From Streptomyces canus (lineage in GTDB: Bacteria > Actinomycetota > Actinomycetes > Streptomycetales > Streptomycetaceae), in assembly GCF_030816965.1 (NCBI RefSeq), contig NZ_JAUSYQ010000002.1, forward strand, positions 6,314,001 to 6,378,000: a DNA stretch of 64,000 nt. Direction: 5' to 3'. The notes under the pieces were generated by a model that did not search any database, had not been told where the DNA came from, and saw only the letters and a list, made by a program, of their open reading frames with translations. Position 1 is the first letter of the stretch; every line of letters begins with the position of its first letter. The translations under genes were made by a program, and so were the position numbers. Below are positions 26,137-34,657 of the stretch, piece by piece.

Positions 26137-27444
26137 GTGGTCATCGCCTTCGCACTGCTCGCCCTGGCCGTCCTCGTGACGGCCAACTGGTACCTGTGGC
26201 GCCGGCTGTTCCGCGACACCACCGGCGGCCCCGGCCGGGCCCGCCGCGTGGGCGCGGTGCTCATCGGCGGCGGCTGGGTGCTGGCGGTCGGTGCCCTGGT
26301 CGCGGAGCGCACCGGCGCCCCCTTCTGGCTCCAGCGCGTGCTCGCGTGGCCCGGCTTCCTGTGGCTGGCGCTGTCGATCTACCTGCTGCTCGCGGTCGTG
26401 GCGGGAGAGGTCGTACGACCCCTGCTGCGACGTTTCCTCGATCGCCGGGACGGGCGCGGCGAGCCCGCCGTGACCGCCGTACCGCACCCGGAGCGGGTAC
26501 CGGCGGGAGCACCTGCCGAGAAGCCGCAGGGGGCCGGGAGCCCGCCCCAGGAATCCGGGAAGGGCGGACCCGCGTCGGAGGAGCCGTCGGAACCCGGCGG
26601 ATCCCCCCTCGTCGCCGCTCCCTCCCGCCGCCTCTTCGTCTCCCGGGTCGTCGCCGGAGCCGCCGCCGCGGCCGCCGTGGGAACCGTCGGCTTCGGCACT
26701 TACGGCGTCCTGCGCGGGCCCGGGGTCAAGCGGGTCACCGTGCCGCTGGCGAAGCTCCCGCGCGCGGCGCACGGCTACCGGATCGCGGTGGTCAGCGACA
26801 TCCACCTGAGCCCGGTGCTCGGCCGTGGGTTCGCCCAGAAGGTCGTCGACACCATCAACTCCACCCGGCCCGACCTGATCGCGGTCGTCGGTGACCTGGT
26901 CGACGGCAGCGTGAAGGATCTCGGCCCGGCGGCAGCCCCCCTCGCCCGGCTCGAGGCACGGCACGGCTCGTTCTTCGTCACCGGCAACCACGAGTACTTC
27001 TCCGGTGCCGAGCAGTGGGTCGAGGAGGTACGGCGGCTCGGTCTGCGCCCGCTGGAGAACGACCGTACGGAACTGGCGTGGTTCGACCTCGCCGGCGTCA
27101 ACGACATCGCGGGCGAGAGCGAGGGCCAGGGCCCCGACTTCGGCAAGGCCCTCGGCGACCGGGACACGGCACGCGCGTGCGTGCTCCTCGCCCACCAGCC
27201 GGTCCAGATCCACGACGCCGTCGACCACGGCGTCGACCTCCAGCTCTCCGGACACACCCACGGCGGCCAGCTCTGGCCCGGCAACCTCCTCGCGGAGGCC
27301 GCGAACCCGACCGTCGCCGGCCTGGAGCGCTACGGCGACACACAGCTCTACGTCAGCCGCGGCGCCGGCGCCTGGGGCCCGCCCACGCGCGTGGGCGCCC
27401 CGTCGGACATCACGGTGATCGAACTGGCGTCGAAGCAGGCCTGA
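26137..27444 (+). CDS. Membrane-bound metallophosphoesterase (YkuE/LpxH-like calcineurin fold)
   Basis: This 435-residue protein has three N-terminal helices (VIAFALLALAVLVTANWYLW, GAVLIGGGWVLAVGALVA, WPGFLWLALSIYLLLAVVAGEVV), a charged Pro/Glu-rich linker, a possible fourth helix (VVAGAAAAAAVGTVGFGTYGV) and a catalytic domain on the far side. The five metallophosphoesterase blocks are present: VVSDIH, VVGDLVDG, VTGNHEYF, LAHQPVQ and SGHTHGGQLWP. It is likely a two-metal phosphodiesterase or phosphatase acting on lipid or cell-wall substrates at the membrane. The GTG at 26137 starts 6 bases after the SCO4848-family stop, so the two are translationally linked. Confidence 0.9.
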   Translation: MVIAFALLALAVLVTANWYLWRRLFRDTTGGPGRARRVGAVLIGGGWVLAVGALVAERTGAPFWLQRVLAWPGFLWLALSIYLLLAVVAGEVVRPLLRRFLDRRDGRGEPAVTAVPHPERVPAGAPAEKPQGAGSPPQESGKGGPASEEPSEPGGSPLVAAPSRRLFVSRVVAGAAAAAAVGTVGFGTYGVLRGPGVKRVTVPLAKLPRAAHGYRIAVVSDIHLSPVLGRGFAQKVVDTINSTRPDLIAVVGDLVDGSVKDLGPAAAPLARLEARHGSFFVTGNHEYFSGAEQWVEEVRRLGLRPLENDRTELAWFDLAGVNDIAGESEGQGPDFGKALGDRDTARACVLLAHQPVQIHDAVDHGVDLQLSGHTHGGQLWPGNLLAEAANPTVAGLERYGDTQLYVSRGAGAWGPPTRVGAPSDITVIELASKQA

Positions 27445-27875
27445 ACAGCGGCCCGGGCCGTCGTACGGCTGTGCCCGGTACGGGAGCCGTCGCGCAGCCA
27501 CCGGCGAGCAGGGTCTCGTGCGAACAGAACCTGCCTGCTGCGTACGAGGCGCGGGACCCTGGGATCCCGATCACTGGCTGCTGAGAGGCGTTCCGGTCCG
27601 TGGCTGCGGCGGATCGTGGAGCGGGCGATCATGGCGCGGGCCGTCGCGTCGGTCACGGTGTGCGCCCGGATGTTCGTCTACGTGATGGCCCGTTGACCGT
27701 CGTCCGGAGCCCCTGTGGGAACTCTGTGAAACATGGCCGAAATCCGCTGCGGTAACGTCTTGCCCAACTCGACAAATCCCTCTTCCCCCAGGTGAAACAC
27801 CTGTGATTAGGTGATCCGCGCCACTAGGGGGTGGCATGTGCACTGGGGCCCATGGGGTCCGGGGAGGGCAAACCG
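27445..27875 (+). other. 431-base intergenic region upstream of a solute-binding protein gene
   Basis: No convincing gene is present. A plus-strand frame to the TGA at 27694-27696 has Streptomyces-like codon use (ending MARAVASVTVCARMFVYVMAR) but no credible start or family and may be a gene remnant. A perfect inverted repeat CAGGTG-AAA-CACCTG lies at 27789-27803, 73 bases before the next start, followed by another GTGATTAGGTGATC half-site, and is a candidate operator. A small GCCGT-CGT-ACGGC hairpin follows the phosphoesterase gene. Confidence 0.45.
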
Positions 27876-29429
27876 ATGCGGTCGGTTCGCGTGCGGATTC
27901 TCGCGACGCTGCTTGTTCTGGGGGCCGTGGGAGTAGGCGGCTGGCAGTTGCTCCCGTCCGAAGGGACGGGCAGGACGATCAAGGTGGGGACGACGGACGA
28001 AGTCACCTCACTCGATCCGGCCGGCGCCTATGACGCCGGTTCCTGGGCGCTGTTCAACAACGTTTTCCAGTCACTGCTGGCCTTCGAGCCAGGCAGTGCC
28101 ACACCCGTCCCCGACGCGGCCGAGAGCTGTGCGTTCGAGGGCAGTGATCTGCGCACGTACCGCTGCGTGCTGCGCGGGGGTCTCAAGTTCCCGAGCGGCC
28201 GCGAGATGACCGCCAAGGACGTCAAGTACTCCTTCGACCGGGTCAAGAAGATCAACTCGGATGTCGGCCCCGCCTCGCTGCTGAGCACCCTGCAGTCGGT
28301 CGGTGCCAGTGGCCGGACGGTCACCTTCCGGCTGTCCTCGCCCGACGCCACCTTCCCGTTCAAGGTGGCCACGGGAGCCGGCGCCATCGTCGACAGCACC
28401 AAGTACCCCGCCAGCTCGCTGCGCACCGACAACGGCGTCGACGGCACCGGGCCGTACGAACTGACGGCGTATACGAAGGGCAAGAAGGCGGTCCTCGCGC
28501 CCAACAGCGACTACAAGGGCGAGATCGACAGCAACGGCCGCCCCGTCGAACTCGACTACTACGGCGACTCGGACAAGCTGAACAGCGCCTGGAAGGCGAA
28601 GCGGATCGACGTCGCCTACCGGCAGCTGCCGCCCGATGTCCTCGCCGGACTGAACCCGAGCGACCCCGGCCAGCGCGTCTCGGAGGCCGACAGCTCCGAG
28701 GTCCGCAACCTCTACCTCAACACCCGCGCGGGCAAGCCCCTGCATGACCCCAAGGTGCGTCAGGCCATGGCCTGGCTGATCAACCGCGAGCAGCTGGCCG
28801 CCTCGGTGTACGAGGGGACCGTCGACCCGCTCTACTCGCTGATCCCGACCGGCATCACCGGCCACACCACGTCGTTCTTCGACGCCTACGCGGAGCCGAG
28901 CGTCAAGAAGGCGCGCGCCCTGCTCACCGAGGCCGGCGTCACCACCCCGGTCAGCTTCACCTACGGCTACGGCCTCACCAGCGGTTCCGCCGCCGCGGAG
29001 GCCAAGGAGCTCAAGAAGCAGCTGGAGGCGAGCGGCCTGTTCAAGGTGACGCTCAAGGGCTACGAGTGGACCGACTTCCAAAAGCGCTGGGCGACCGGGA
29101 AGCTGGACGCCTACGCGGTGGGCTGGGTGGCCGACTACCCCGACCCGGACACCTACGGCTCCCCGCTCGTCGGTTCCGACGGCACCATGAACACCGGCTA
29201 CAGCAGCCACGAGGTCGACCATCTGATCCAGGACAGTCAGCGCTATGCCGACCGCGGCGAGGCGGGGCAGGACTTCCGCGACCTCCAGTCGGACATCGCC
29301 CGCGATGTCCCGGTCATCCCGCTGTGGCAGGCCAAGGACTACGTCGTGACCAGCGAGGACGTCGGTGGCGGCCAGTACCTCTCGGACGGCACCGGAGTCT
29401 TTCGTCTCTGGCGCCTCAGCTGGATCTGA
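27876..29429 (+). CDS. ABC-transporter solute-binding protein, family 5 (peptide/nickel type)
   Basis: This 517-residue exported protein has a short signal/anchor (VRVRILATLLVLGAVGVGGWQLL) without a lipobox cysteine. The mature part starts at IKVGTTDEVTSLDPAGAYDAGSWALFNNVFQSLL, the classic SBP family 5 opening; TYRCVLRGGLKFPSGREMTAKDVKYSFDRV is the family signature. Family members bind oligopeptides, nickel or sugars for DppBCDF/OppBCDF permeases. No permease or ATPase gene is next to it, so it is an orphan binding protein using a distant permease or acting as a sensor. The ATG at 27876 follows GGGGAGGG; an in-frame ATG at 27852 is possible. A 20-bp tandem repeat overlaps its stop codon. Confidence 0.9.
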   Translation: MRSVRVRILATLLVLGAVGVGGWQLLPSEGTGRTIKVGTTDEVTSLDPAGAYDAGSWALFNNVFQSLLAFEPGSATPVPDAAESCAFEGSDLRTYRCVLRGGLKFPSGREMTAKDVKYSFDRVKKINSDVGPASLLSTLQSVGASGRTVTFRLSSPDATFPFKVATGAGAIVDSTKYPASSLRTDNGVDGTGPYELTAYTKGKKAVLAPNSDYKGEIDSNGRPVELDYYGDSDKLNSAWKAKRIDVAYRQLPPDVLAGLNPSDPGQRVSEADSSEVRNLYLNTRAGKPLHDPKVRQAMAWLINREQLAASVYEGTVDPLYSLIPTGITGHTTSFFDAYAEPSVKKARALLTEAGVTTPVSFTYGYGLTSGSAAAEAKELKKQLEASGLFKVTLKGYEWTDFQKRWATGKLDAYAVGWVADYPDPDTYGSPLVGSDGTMNTGYSSHEVDHLIQDSQRYADRGEAGQDFRDLQSDIARDVPVIPLWQAKDYVVTSEDVGGGQYLSDGTGVFRLWRLSWI

Positions 29430-29470
29430 TGCCGACGTCCTGGATCTGATGCCGACGTCCTGGATCTGAT
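29421..29470 (+). repeat. 20-bp tandem repeat spanning a stop codon (2.5 copies)
   Basis: The unit TGGATCTGATGCCGACGTCC occurs at 29421-29440 and 29441-29460, followed by a half copy TGGATCTGAT at 29461-29470. Each copy contains TGG-ATC-TGA, so the protein end (Trp-Ile-stop) is duplicated in the DNA behind the real stop. It looks like a recent slippage or duplication product. Confidence 0.9.
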
Positions 29471-29501
29471 CCCCGAGGTGTGCGCGGGGTGAGGAGCAAA
29501 C

Positions 29502-29900
29502 GTGTTGAGACGCAACTCCTTCCGGCTGCCCCGGCATCCGGCTTCCGTCGGTCTCGCCCGGCGGCGGGTCCGGGACCACCTGGCCGACTGGGGCCACGGA
29601 CCGGACGATCCGGCGCTGGCCGACGCGGTTCTGCTGGTGTCGGAACTGGCCACCAACGTGGTGCGCCACGGGCTGCTCCTGGAGCGGGAGTTCGAGGTCG
29701 CGGTGACCGCCCTCGCGGACGGCTCCTGCCTGATAGAGGTCTCCGACGAGGATCGGCTGGAACCCCGGCTGCGGGTGGTCGGTGAGTGGGAGGAGACCGG
29801 CCGCGGTCTGCATCTGGTGGAGAACATCGCCGCCGCGTGGGGGGTGTGGAGCCGGGGGCGGCACGGCAAGACCGTGTGGGCCCTGGTGAGGGCCGACTGA
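29502..29900 (+). CDS. ATP-binding regulatory protein (RsbW/SpoIIAB-like HATPase fold)
   Basis: This 132-residue single-domain GHKL ATPase-fold protein has an N box LLVSELATNVVRHG, a G1 region EVSDEDRLEPRL and a G2 region ETGRGLHLVENIAAAWGV. Streptomyces encode dozens of these stand-alone anti-sigma/kinase-like proteins; some bind sigma factors or phosphorylate STAS partners. No STAS or sigma gene is adjacent. The GTG at 29502 follows GAGGAG. It is convergent with the histidine kinase gene. Partner unknown. Confidence 0.85.
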   Translation: MLRRNSFRLPRHPASVGLARRRVRDHLADWGHGPDDPALADAVLLVSELATNVVRHGLLLEREFEVAVTALADGSCLIEVSDEDRLEPRLRVVGEWEETGRGLHLVENIAAAWGVWSRGRHGKTVWALVRAD

Positions 29901-29918
29901 GCGGACGTACGCGTGGGG

Positions 29919-31379
29919 TCACTGACCCGCGGACATCCGCGCCGGCAGGCTGACCGTCACCGCCAGTCCCTCGCCCGGAGCCGTGCGGACCGCCACCTCG
30001 CCGCCGTGGGCCCGCACGACGCCCTGCACGATCGCCAGACCGAGGCCGCTGCCCGCGCCGCCGCCGACCCGGAAGAACCGGTCGAAGACGCGCGCCGCGT
30101 CGTCCGCGTGCAGCCCTGGACCCTCGTCCGCGACACACAGCCGTACGACCCCGTCCTCGCGCTCCACCTCCAGCCGCACCGGCACCTCGGCGGGCGTGTG
30201 CGTGCGCACGTTGGCCACCAGGTTGCCCAGGACCTGTCTGAGCCCCGACTCGTCGGCCCGCACCAACAGCGAGCCTTCAGCGGCGACCTCGACGGGCCGG
30301 CCGGGCTGCTGCACCCGCAGATCCTCGGCCGCGTCCCGCACCAGCCGGCTCAGGTCGATGTTCCTGAACCGCAGTTCGGGCTGCTGGTCGAGGCGGGCGA
30401 GAGTGAGCAGCTCGTCGACGAGCCGCCCCATCCGGTCCGTCTCCGCGAGCACCCGAGCCCAGGCGCGCTTGCGGTCGTCCGGGTCCGACAGCATGCCCTT
30501 GTCGTACAGCTGGAGGTAGCCGCGTATCGCGGACAGCGGGGTGCGCAGCTCATGCGAGGCGTCGGCGACGAAGCTGCGCAGCTGGGCCGTGCTCTGCTCG
30601 CGCGTGCGGTACGCCGACTCCACCTGGTGGAGCATGGAGTTGAGGGCGACCCGCAGCTGCTCGACCTCCAGGGTGGCCTCGCAGCTGGAGGGGATGCGCC
30701 GGGTCAGGTCGCCCTCGGCGATCGCGGACGAGGTCTCCACCATGTCCTCCAGCGGCCGCATCCGGCGCCGGACGCTGAACATCGTCAGACAGGCCAGCAG
30801 CGCGAGCAGCAGACTGCCGATCGCGAGGTCGAGCCGGACGGCCTTGGCGACACCCTGGTGCAGGACGTCGGTGGGCGCGGCGAGCAGGGCGTAGGAGCCG
30901 TCACCGAGCCGGGCCGCCGTGGCGCGGTAGGTGGAGCCGTCCAGAGTGACGTCGTGCGGCTCGGAGTCGGCGGCGAGCGCGCGCGGGTCGCCCACTGCCG
31001 TCGCCAGGCCCCGCTGCGACTCGGTCGGATCGAAGCCGAGGATCCCGACCGGCTCGCCCCGGCTGTCGACGGCCGCGAAGACGGTCTCCGCCGAGCGCTC
31101 CTCGCTCGATTCCTGCTGTGCCGGCATGAGCCGGTCGCGCACGAAGCCCAGCATGCTCAGCGAGTCGATCTCCCGCAGGGTGATCTGCGAACCGCCCAGG
31201 GAGTCCCGGGTCTTGAGGAGTTCGCTGTCGATCTGGTCGAGCAGGTAGTACCGCATGCCCATCACGCTCACGGCGGTCGCCGCGACGATGCCGATCGCGA
31301 GCAGCGCCACATTGGCCAGCGTCAGCTTGCCGCGCAGCGAATGGATGCCGTGTCGGCCACGAGGCAGGCGGACTTTCAT
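29919..31379 (-). CDS. Sensor histidine kinase of a two-component system
   Basis: This 486-residue membrane kinase has TM1 near residues 21-41 and TM2 near 184-204 flanking an extracytoplasmic sensor domain of about 140 residues. HAMP follows (RRRMRPLEDMVETSSAIAEGDLTRRI), then the dimerisation/phosphoacceptor box DASHELRTPL with His276. The N box is LGNLVANVRTHTP, followed by DEGPGL, the F box FDRFFRV and GSGLGLAIVQGVV. It is coupled by ATGA overlap to the response regulator upstream. The N box has Arg-Thr-His where most kinases have Ala-x-K-Y/F, which is common in Streptomyces kinases. The MMPL transporter divergent from the regulator is the likely target. The signal is unknown. Confidence 0.92.
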   Translation of the reverse strand: MKVRLPRGRHGIHSLRGKLTLANVALLAIGIVAATAVSVMGMRYYLLDQIDSELLKTRDSLGGSQITLREIDSLSMLGFVRDRLMPAQQESSEERSAETVFAAVDSRGEPVGILGFDPTESQRGLATAVGDPRALAADSEPHDVTLDGSTYRATAARLGDGSYALLAAPTDVLHQGVAKAVRLDLAIGSLLLALLACLTMFSVRRRMRPLEDMVETSSAIAEGDLTRRIPSSCEATLEVEQLRVALNSMLHQVESAYRTREQSTAQLRSFVADASHELRTPLSAIRGYLQLYDKGMLSDPDDRKRAWARVLAETDRMGRLVDELLTLARLDQQPELRFRNIDLSRLVRDAAEDLRVQQPGRPVEVAAEGSLLVRADESGLRQVLGNLVANVRTHTPAEVPVRLEVEREDGVVRLCVADEGPGLHADDAARVFDRFFRVGGGAGSGLGLAIVQGVVRAHGGEVAVRTAPGEGLAVTVSLPARMSAGQ

Positions 31380-32077
31380 GCGAGCCCGTATCCGACACCC
31401 CGCCGGGTGGTGATCACCGGCGGTCCCAGGGCGTCCAGTTTGCGCCGCAGATAGCTGATGTAGGTCTCGACGACGGTCGACTCGGGCGGGGTGTGCTCGT
31501 ACTGCCAGACATGGCGCAGGAGTTGCTCCTTGGGCACGATCCGGCCGCCGTTGCGCACCAGGAAGCGCAGGAGTGCGTACTCGGTGGGGGTGAGCTGGAC
31601 CGTGCGGCCGTCGCGGTGCACCGAGTACGTCGTCTCGTCCAGCTCCAGGTCGCCGTAGCGCAGGGGCGGGCGCTGGGGCAGGACGTCGGCCGGGCGGGTG
31701 CGGCGCAGGACCGCGGTGATCCGGGCGACGACCTCGTCGATGTTGAACGGCTTGGTGATGTAGTCGTCGCCGAAGCCGAGCGCGCCGACGATCTCGGCGG
31801 GAGAGTCCCGCGCGGTGAGGAAGACCAGGGCCAGATCGGGCCGCCGCTCGCGCAGTTCACGGCCGAGGGCGCGGCCGTCGCCGTCGGGCAGCATCACATC
31901 GAGCAGGGCCGCGTCCGGGCGGGTGCGGTCGGTGAGCGCGAGCGCCTCGCGGACGGAGCCTGCGACCATCACCTCGAACCGGTGATAGCGCAGGGCGATG
32001 GCGAGCACGTCGGCGATGCTCTCCTCGTCCTCCACCACCAGCACGGTGCCCGGACTCTTCGTCTCTCCCCCAGTCAT
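31376..32077 (-). CDS. OmpR/PhoB-family response regulator
   Basis: This is a 233-residue regulator. The receiver domain has VEDEES acid residues and phosphoacceptor Asp60 in AALLDVMLPDGDG, LTARD, and Lys in ITKPFNIDEV. The C-terminal winged-helix domain carries LTPTEYALLRFLVRNGGRIVPKEQLLRHVW and VETYISYLRRKLD, ending GVGYGL. The ATG is at 32075-32077 and the stop overlaps the kinase start (ATGA). It is divergent from the MMPL gene, so the shared 157-base region should contain its operator. Confidence 0.95.
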   Translation of the reverse strand: MTGGETKSPGTVLVVEDEESIADVLAIALRYHRFEVMVAGSVREALALTDRTRPDAALLDVMLPDGDGRALGRELRERRPDLALVFLTARDSPAEIVGALGFGDDYITKPFNIDEVVARITAVLRRTRPADVLPQRPPLRYGDLELDETTYSVHRDGRTVQLTPTEYALLRFLVRNGGRIVPKEQLLRHVWQYEHTPPESTVVETYISYLRRKLDALGPPVITTRRGVGYGLA

Positions 32078-32121
32078 GCCCCCAGTATCGGCCGGGCCAC
32101 TGACAGTGGGGCCGGTTCGCT

Positions 32122-32141
32122 CTTTGGAGTTCCTTGAGAGT
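32122..32141. promoter_or_regulatory. Candidate response-regulator binding site (11-bp spaced direct repeat)
   Basis: CTTTGGAGT (32122-32130) and CTTGAGAGT (32133-32141) match at 7 of 9 bases with an 11-bp period, the spacing typical of OmpR/PhoB tandem half-sites. It lies in the divergent region between the regulator and the MMPL gene. Inferred from spacing only. Confidence 0.35.
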
Positions 32142-32234
32142 CATGGGCGTCTGATGTCCACGCGCGTGTGCCAACGCCAATCCTGTTGCGAGGACCTGGG
32201 GGACCGACCGACGACCGACAGGGGAGTGTGGAGC

Positions 32235-34652
32235 GTGGCGGTATTGGCACGCTGGTGCTATCGGCACCGGCTGGTGGTCCTGTTGCTGTGGGTGGGGGCG
32301 TTGTTCGGGCTCGGCGCGGCCGGTACGTCCGCGGGCACGAACTACGCGGACGTCTTCTCGCTGCCCAACACGGACTCCAAGACGGCGTACGACCTGATGG
32401 CGAAGGCCTTCCCGGAGCGCGCGGGCGACACCGACACCGTGGTGTGGAAGGTCGAGGAGGGATCGGTACGGGACCAGTCCGTACGGTCCCGGATCGAGCC
32501 CGTGCTGAAGGAGATCGGCGCGATGAAGGGCGTCGGCGAGGTCACCGACCCGTACGGGGCACAGGGCGCGGCGCAGATCAGCGAGGACGGGCGGATCGCG
32601 TACGCCCAGGTCACCTTCGCCGAGCAGGCGAACGCGGTACCGAAGGACCTGGTCCAGGACGTCGTCGACGCGGCGGAGCACGCGCGCGGTGACGGCCTCC
32701 AGGTCGAACTGGGCGGCCAGGCCATCACACGCGTCCAGGAGCCGCCCACCGGGACCGCCGAGATCGTCGGCATCCTCGCGGCGGCCGTCGTGCTGTTCCT
32801 GGCCTTCGGCTCGCTCTTCGCGATGCTGCTGCCGATCCTGGTCGCCCTGTTCGGCGTGGGCACCGGCGTGTTCTCCACGACGCTGATCAGCCATGTCACC
32901 AACGTGCCCGAACTCGCCTCGCTGCTCTCCACCCTGATCGGCCTGGGCGTCGGCATCGACTACGCCCTGTTCATCGTCACCCGGCACCGCAAGGGCATCC
33001 AACGCGGCCTGGATCCGGAGGAGGCGGCGGTCACCGCCCTCAACACCTCCGGGCGGGCCGTGCTGTTCGCGGGCGGCACGGTGTGCATCGCGCTGGCCGG
33101 CATGCTGGTGACCAACCTGCGCTTCCTGGACGGCGTGGTCATCGGCACCTCGCTGACCGTCGTCCTGAGCGTCCTCGCGGCCGTGACCCTGCTGCCCGCG
33201 CTGCTCGGCCTCCTGGGCCACCGGGTGCTCAGTCGCCGCCAGCGGCGCAAGCTGGCCGCGAACGGACCCGACACGGACCGTCCCAGCGGTCTCGCCGCCC
33301 GCTGGTCCGCGACCGTGGAACGCCGCCCGCGCACGGTGGCCGTCCTCGCGGTCGCCGTGATGGCGATGCTCGCCCTTCCGCTCCTGTCCCTGCGCCTCGG
33401 CACCGTCGACCAGGGCAACGACGAGGCCTCGTCGACGACCAGGAAGGCGTACGACCTGCTCGCCGAGGGCTTCGGCCCCGGCTTCAACGGACCGCTCCAG
33501 GTCGTCGTGAAGGGCGACGCGGGCGCGTCCCTGGTGACGTCGATCCGGCGGACGGAGGGCGTGGCCCAGGCGGCCTCCGCGCCCCCTGCCAACGGCGTCA
33601 CGGTCATCCAGGTCGTCCCGACCACCTCACCACAGGCCAAGGAGACGGACGAACTCATCGACACCCTGCGGGACGAGGTGATCCCGGACGCGGGCGTCGA
33701 GGCGCACGTGGGCGGCGTCACGGCGGTCTCCAAGGACTTCGCGTCGGTGACGGCCGACCGGCTGCCGTACTTCATCGCCACGATCATCGGCCTGGGCTTC
33801 CTGCTGCTCCTGATCGCCTTCCGCTCGGTGGTGGTCCCGCTCACGGCCGCCCTGATGAACCTGATCGCGGCCGCCGCCTCCTTCGGCGTCCTGGTCGCGA
33901 TATTCCAGTGGGGCTGGGGCCTCGACCTGCTCGGCCTCGGCAAGGAGGGCCCCATCGCGGCCTTCCTTCCGATCATCATGCTGTCGCTCCTGTTCGGCCT
34001 CTCCATGGACTACCAGGTGTTCCTGGTCAGCCGGATGCACGAGGAGTGGGTGCACACGAGGGACAACGCGCGCGCGGTGCGCGTGGGCCTCGCCGAGACC
34101 AGCCGCGTCATCAACTCCGCCGCTCTGATCATGGTCTGCGTCTTCCTGGCGTTCGTGCTCAGCGGCGACTACGGGGCCGCCATGGCGGGTGTGGGACTCG
34201 CCGCCGCGGTCGCCCTGGACGCCTTCATCCTGCGCACGGCCCTGGTGCCGGCCGCGATGCATCTGCTCGGTGACGCCAACTGGTGGCTGCCGAAGGGGCT
34301 GGAGAAGCGGCTGCCGCATCTCGCGGTGGAGCCGAAGGAGGAGGCGGTTCCGGCGACGGCGGCCCCCTCGGGCGGCCCGGCGTCGGCCGTCCACGGCTTC
34401 GTCCGCACGGCGGACGGCGAGCCCGTGGAGGGCGCGGCCGTCTCGCTGCTGTCGGCCGGGGGCCGTCAGCTGGACCGGGTGGAGTCGCTGGCCGACGGCT
34501 CGTACATCGTCTCGGTTCCCGCACCCGGGACGTACCTGTTGGCGACCACGGCCCCGGCGTACGGCTCGCGCGCGCGGCACGTCGTCGTGGGGGAGGGGCC
34601 ACTGGTGTGCGACGTCGAACTGGTCGAGGGCGAGGTCGACGCCGTCAACTGA
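32235..34652 (+). CDS. MMPL/RND-superfamily transporter with a C-terminal carboxypeptidase-regulatory-like domain
   Basis: This is an 805-residue membrane protein with two RND-type halves: TM1, an extracytoplasmic loop from GTNYADVF to IVGILAAAV, five helices including LGVGIDYALFIVTRHR, then a second loop and LLFGLSMDYQVFLVSRMHEEW. The GxxxDY signature occurs in both halves, giving the proton-relay aspartates. MMPL proteins export lipids, siderophores or drugs. After the last helix, residues about 710-805 form an extra domain (HGFVRTADGEPVEGAAVSLL, VESLADGSYIVSVPAPGTYLL) of the carboxypeptidase-regulatory/prealbumin-like type, which is unusual for the family. Start GTG at 32235 follows GGGGAG. 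It is divergent from the two-component system, its probable regulator. Confidence 0.9.
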   Translation: MAVLARWCYRHRLVVLLLWVGALFGLGAAGTSAGTNYADVFSLPNTDSKTAYDLMAKAFPERAGDTDTVVWKVEEGSVRDQSVRSRIEPVLKEIGAMKGVGEVTDPYGAQGAAQISEDGRIAYAQVTFAEQANAVPKDLVQDVVDAAEHARGDGLQVELGGQAITRVQEPPTGTAEIVGILAAAVVLFLAFGSLFAMLLPILVALFGVGTGVFSTTLISHVTNVPELASLLSTLIGLGVGIDYALFIVTRHRKGIQRGLDPEEAAVTALNTSGRAVLFAGGTVCIALAGMLVTNLRFLDGVVIGTSLTVVLSVLAAVTLLPALLGLLGHRVLSRRQRRKLAANGPDTDRPSGLAARWSATVERRPRTVAVLAVAVMAMLALPLLSLRLGTVDQGNDEASSTTRKAYDLLAEGFGPGFNGPLQVVVKGDAGASLVTSIRRTEGVAQAASAPPANGVTVIQVVPTTSPQAKETDELIDTLRDEVIPDAGVEAHVGGVTAVSKDFASVTADRLPYFIATIIGLGFLLLLIAFRSVVVPLTAALMNLIAAAASFGVLVAIFQWGWGLDLLGLGKEGPIAAFLPIIMLSLLFGLSMDYQVFLVSRMHEEWVHTRDNARAVRVGLAETSRVINSAALIMVCVFLAFVLSGDYGAAMAGVGLAAAVALDAFILRTALVPAAMHLLGDANWWLPKGLEKRLPHLAVEPKEEAVPATAAPSGGPASAVHGFVRTADGEPVEGAAVSLLSAGGRQLDRVESLADGSYIVSVPAPGTYLLATTAPAYGSRARHVVVGEGPLVCDVELVEGEVDAVN

Positions 34653-34657
34653 CGTGA

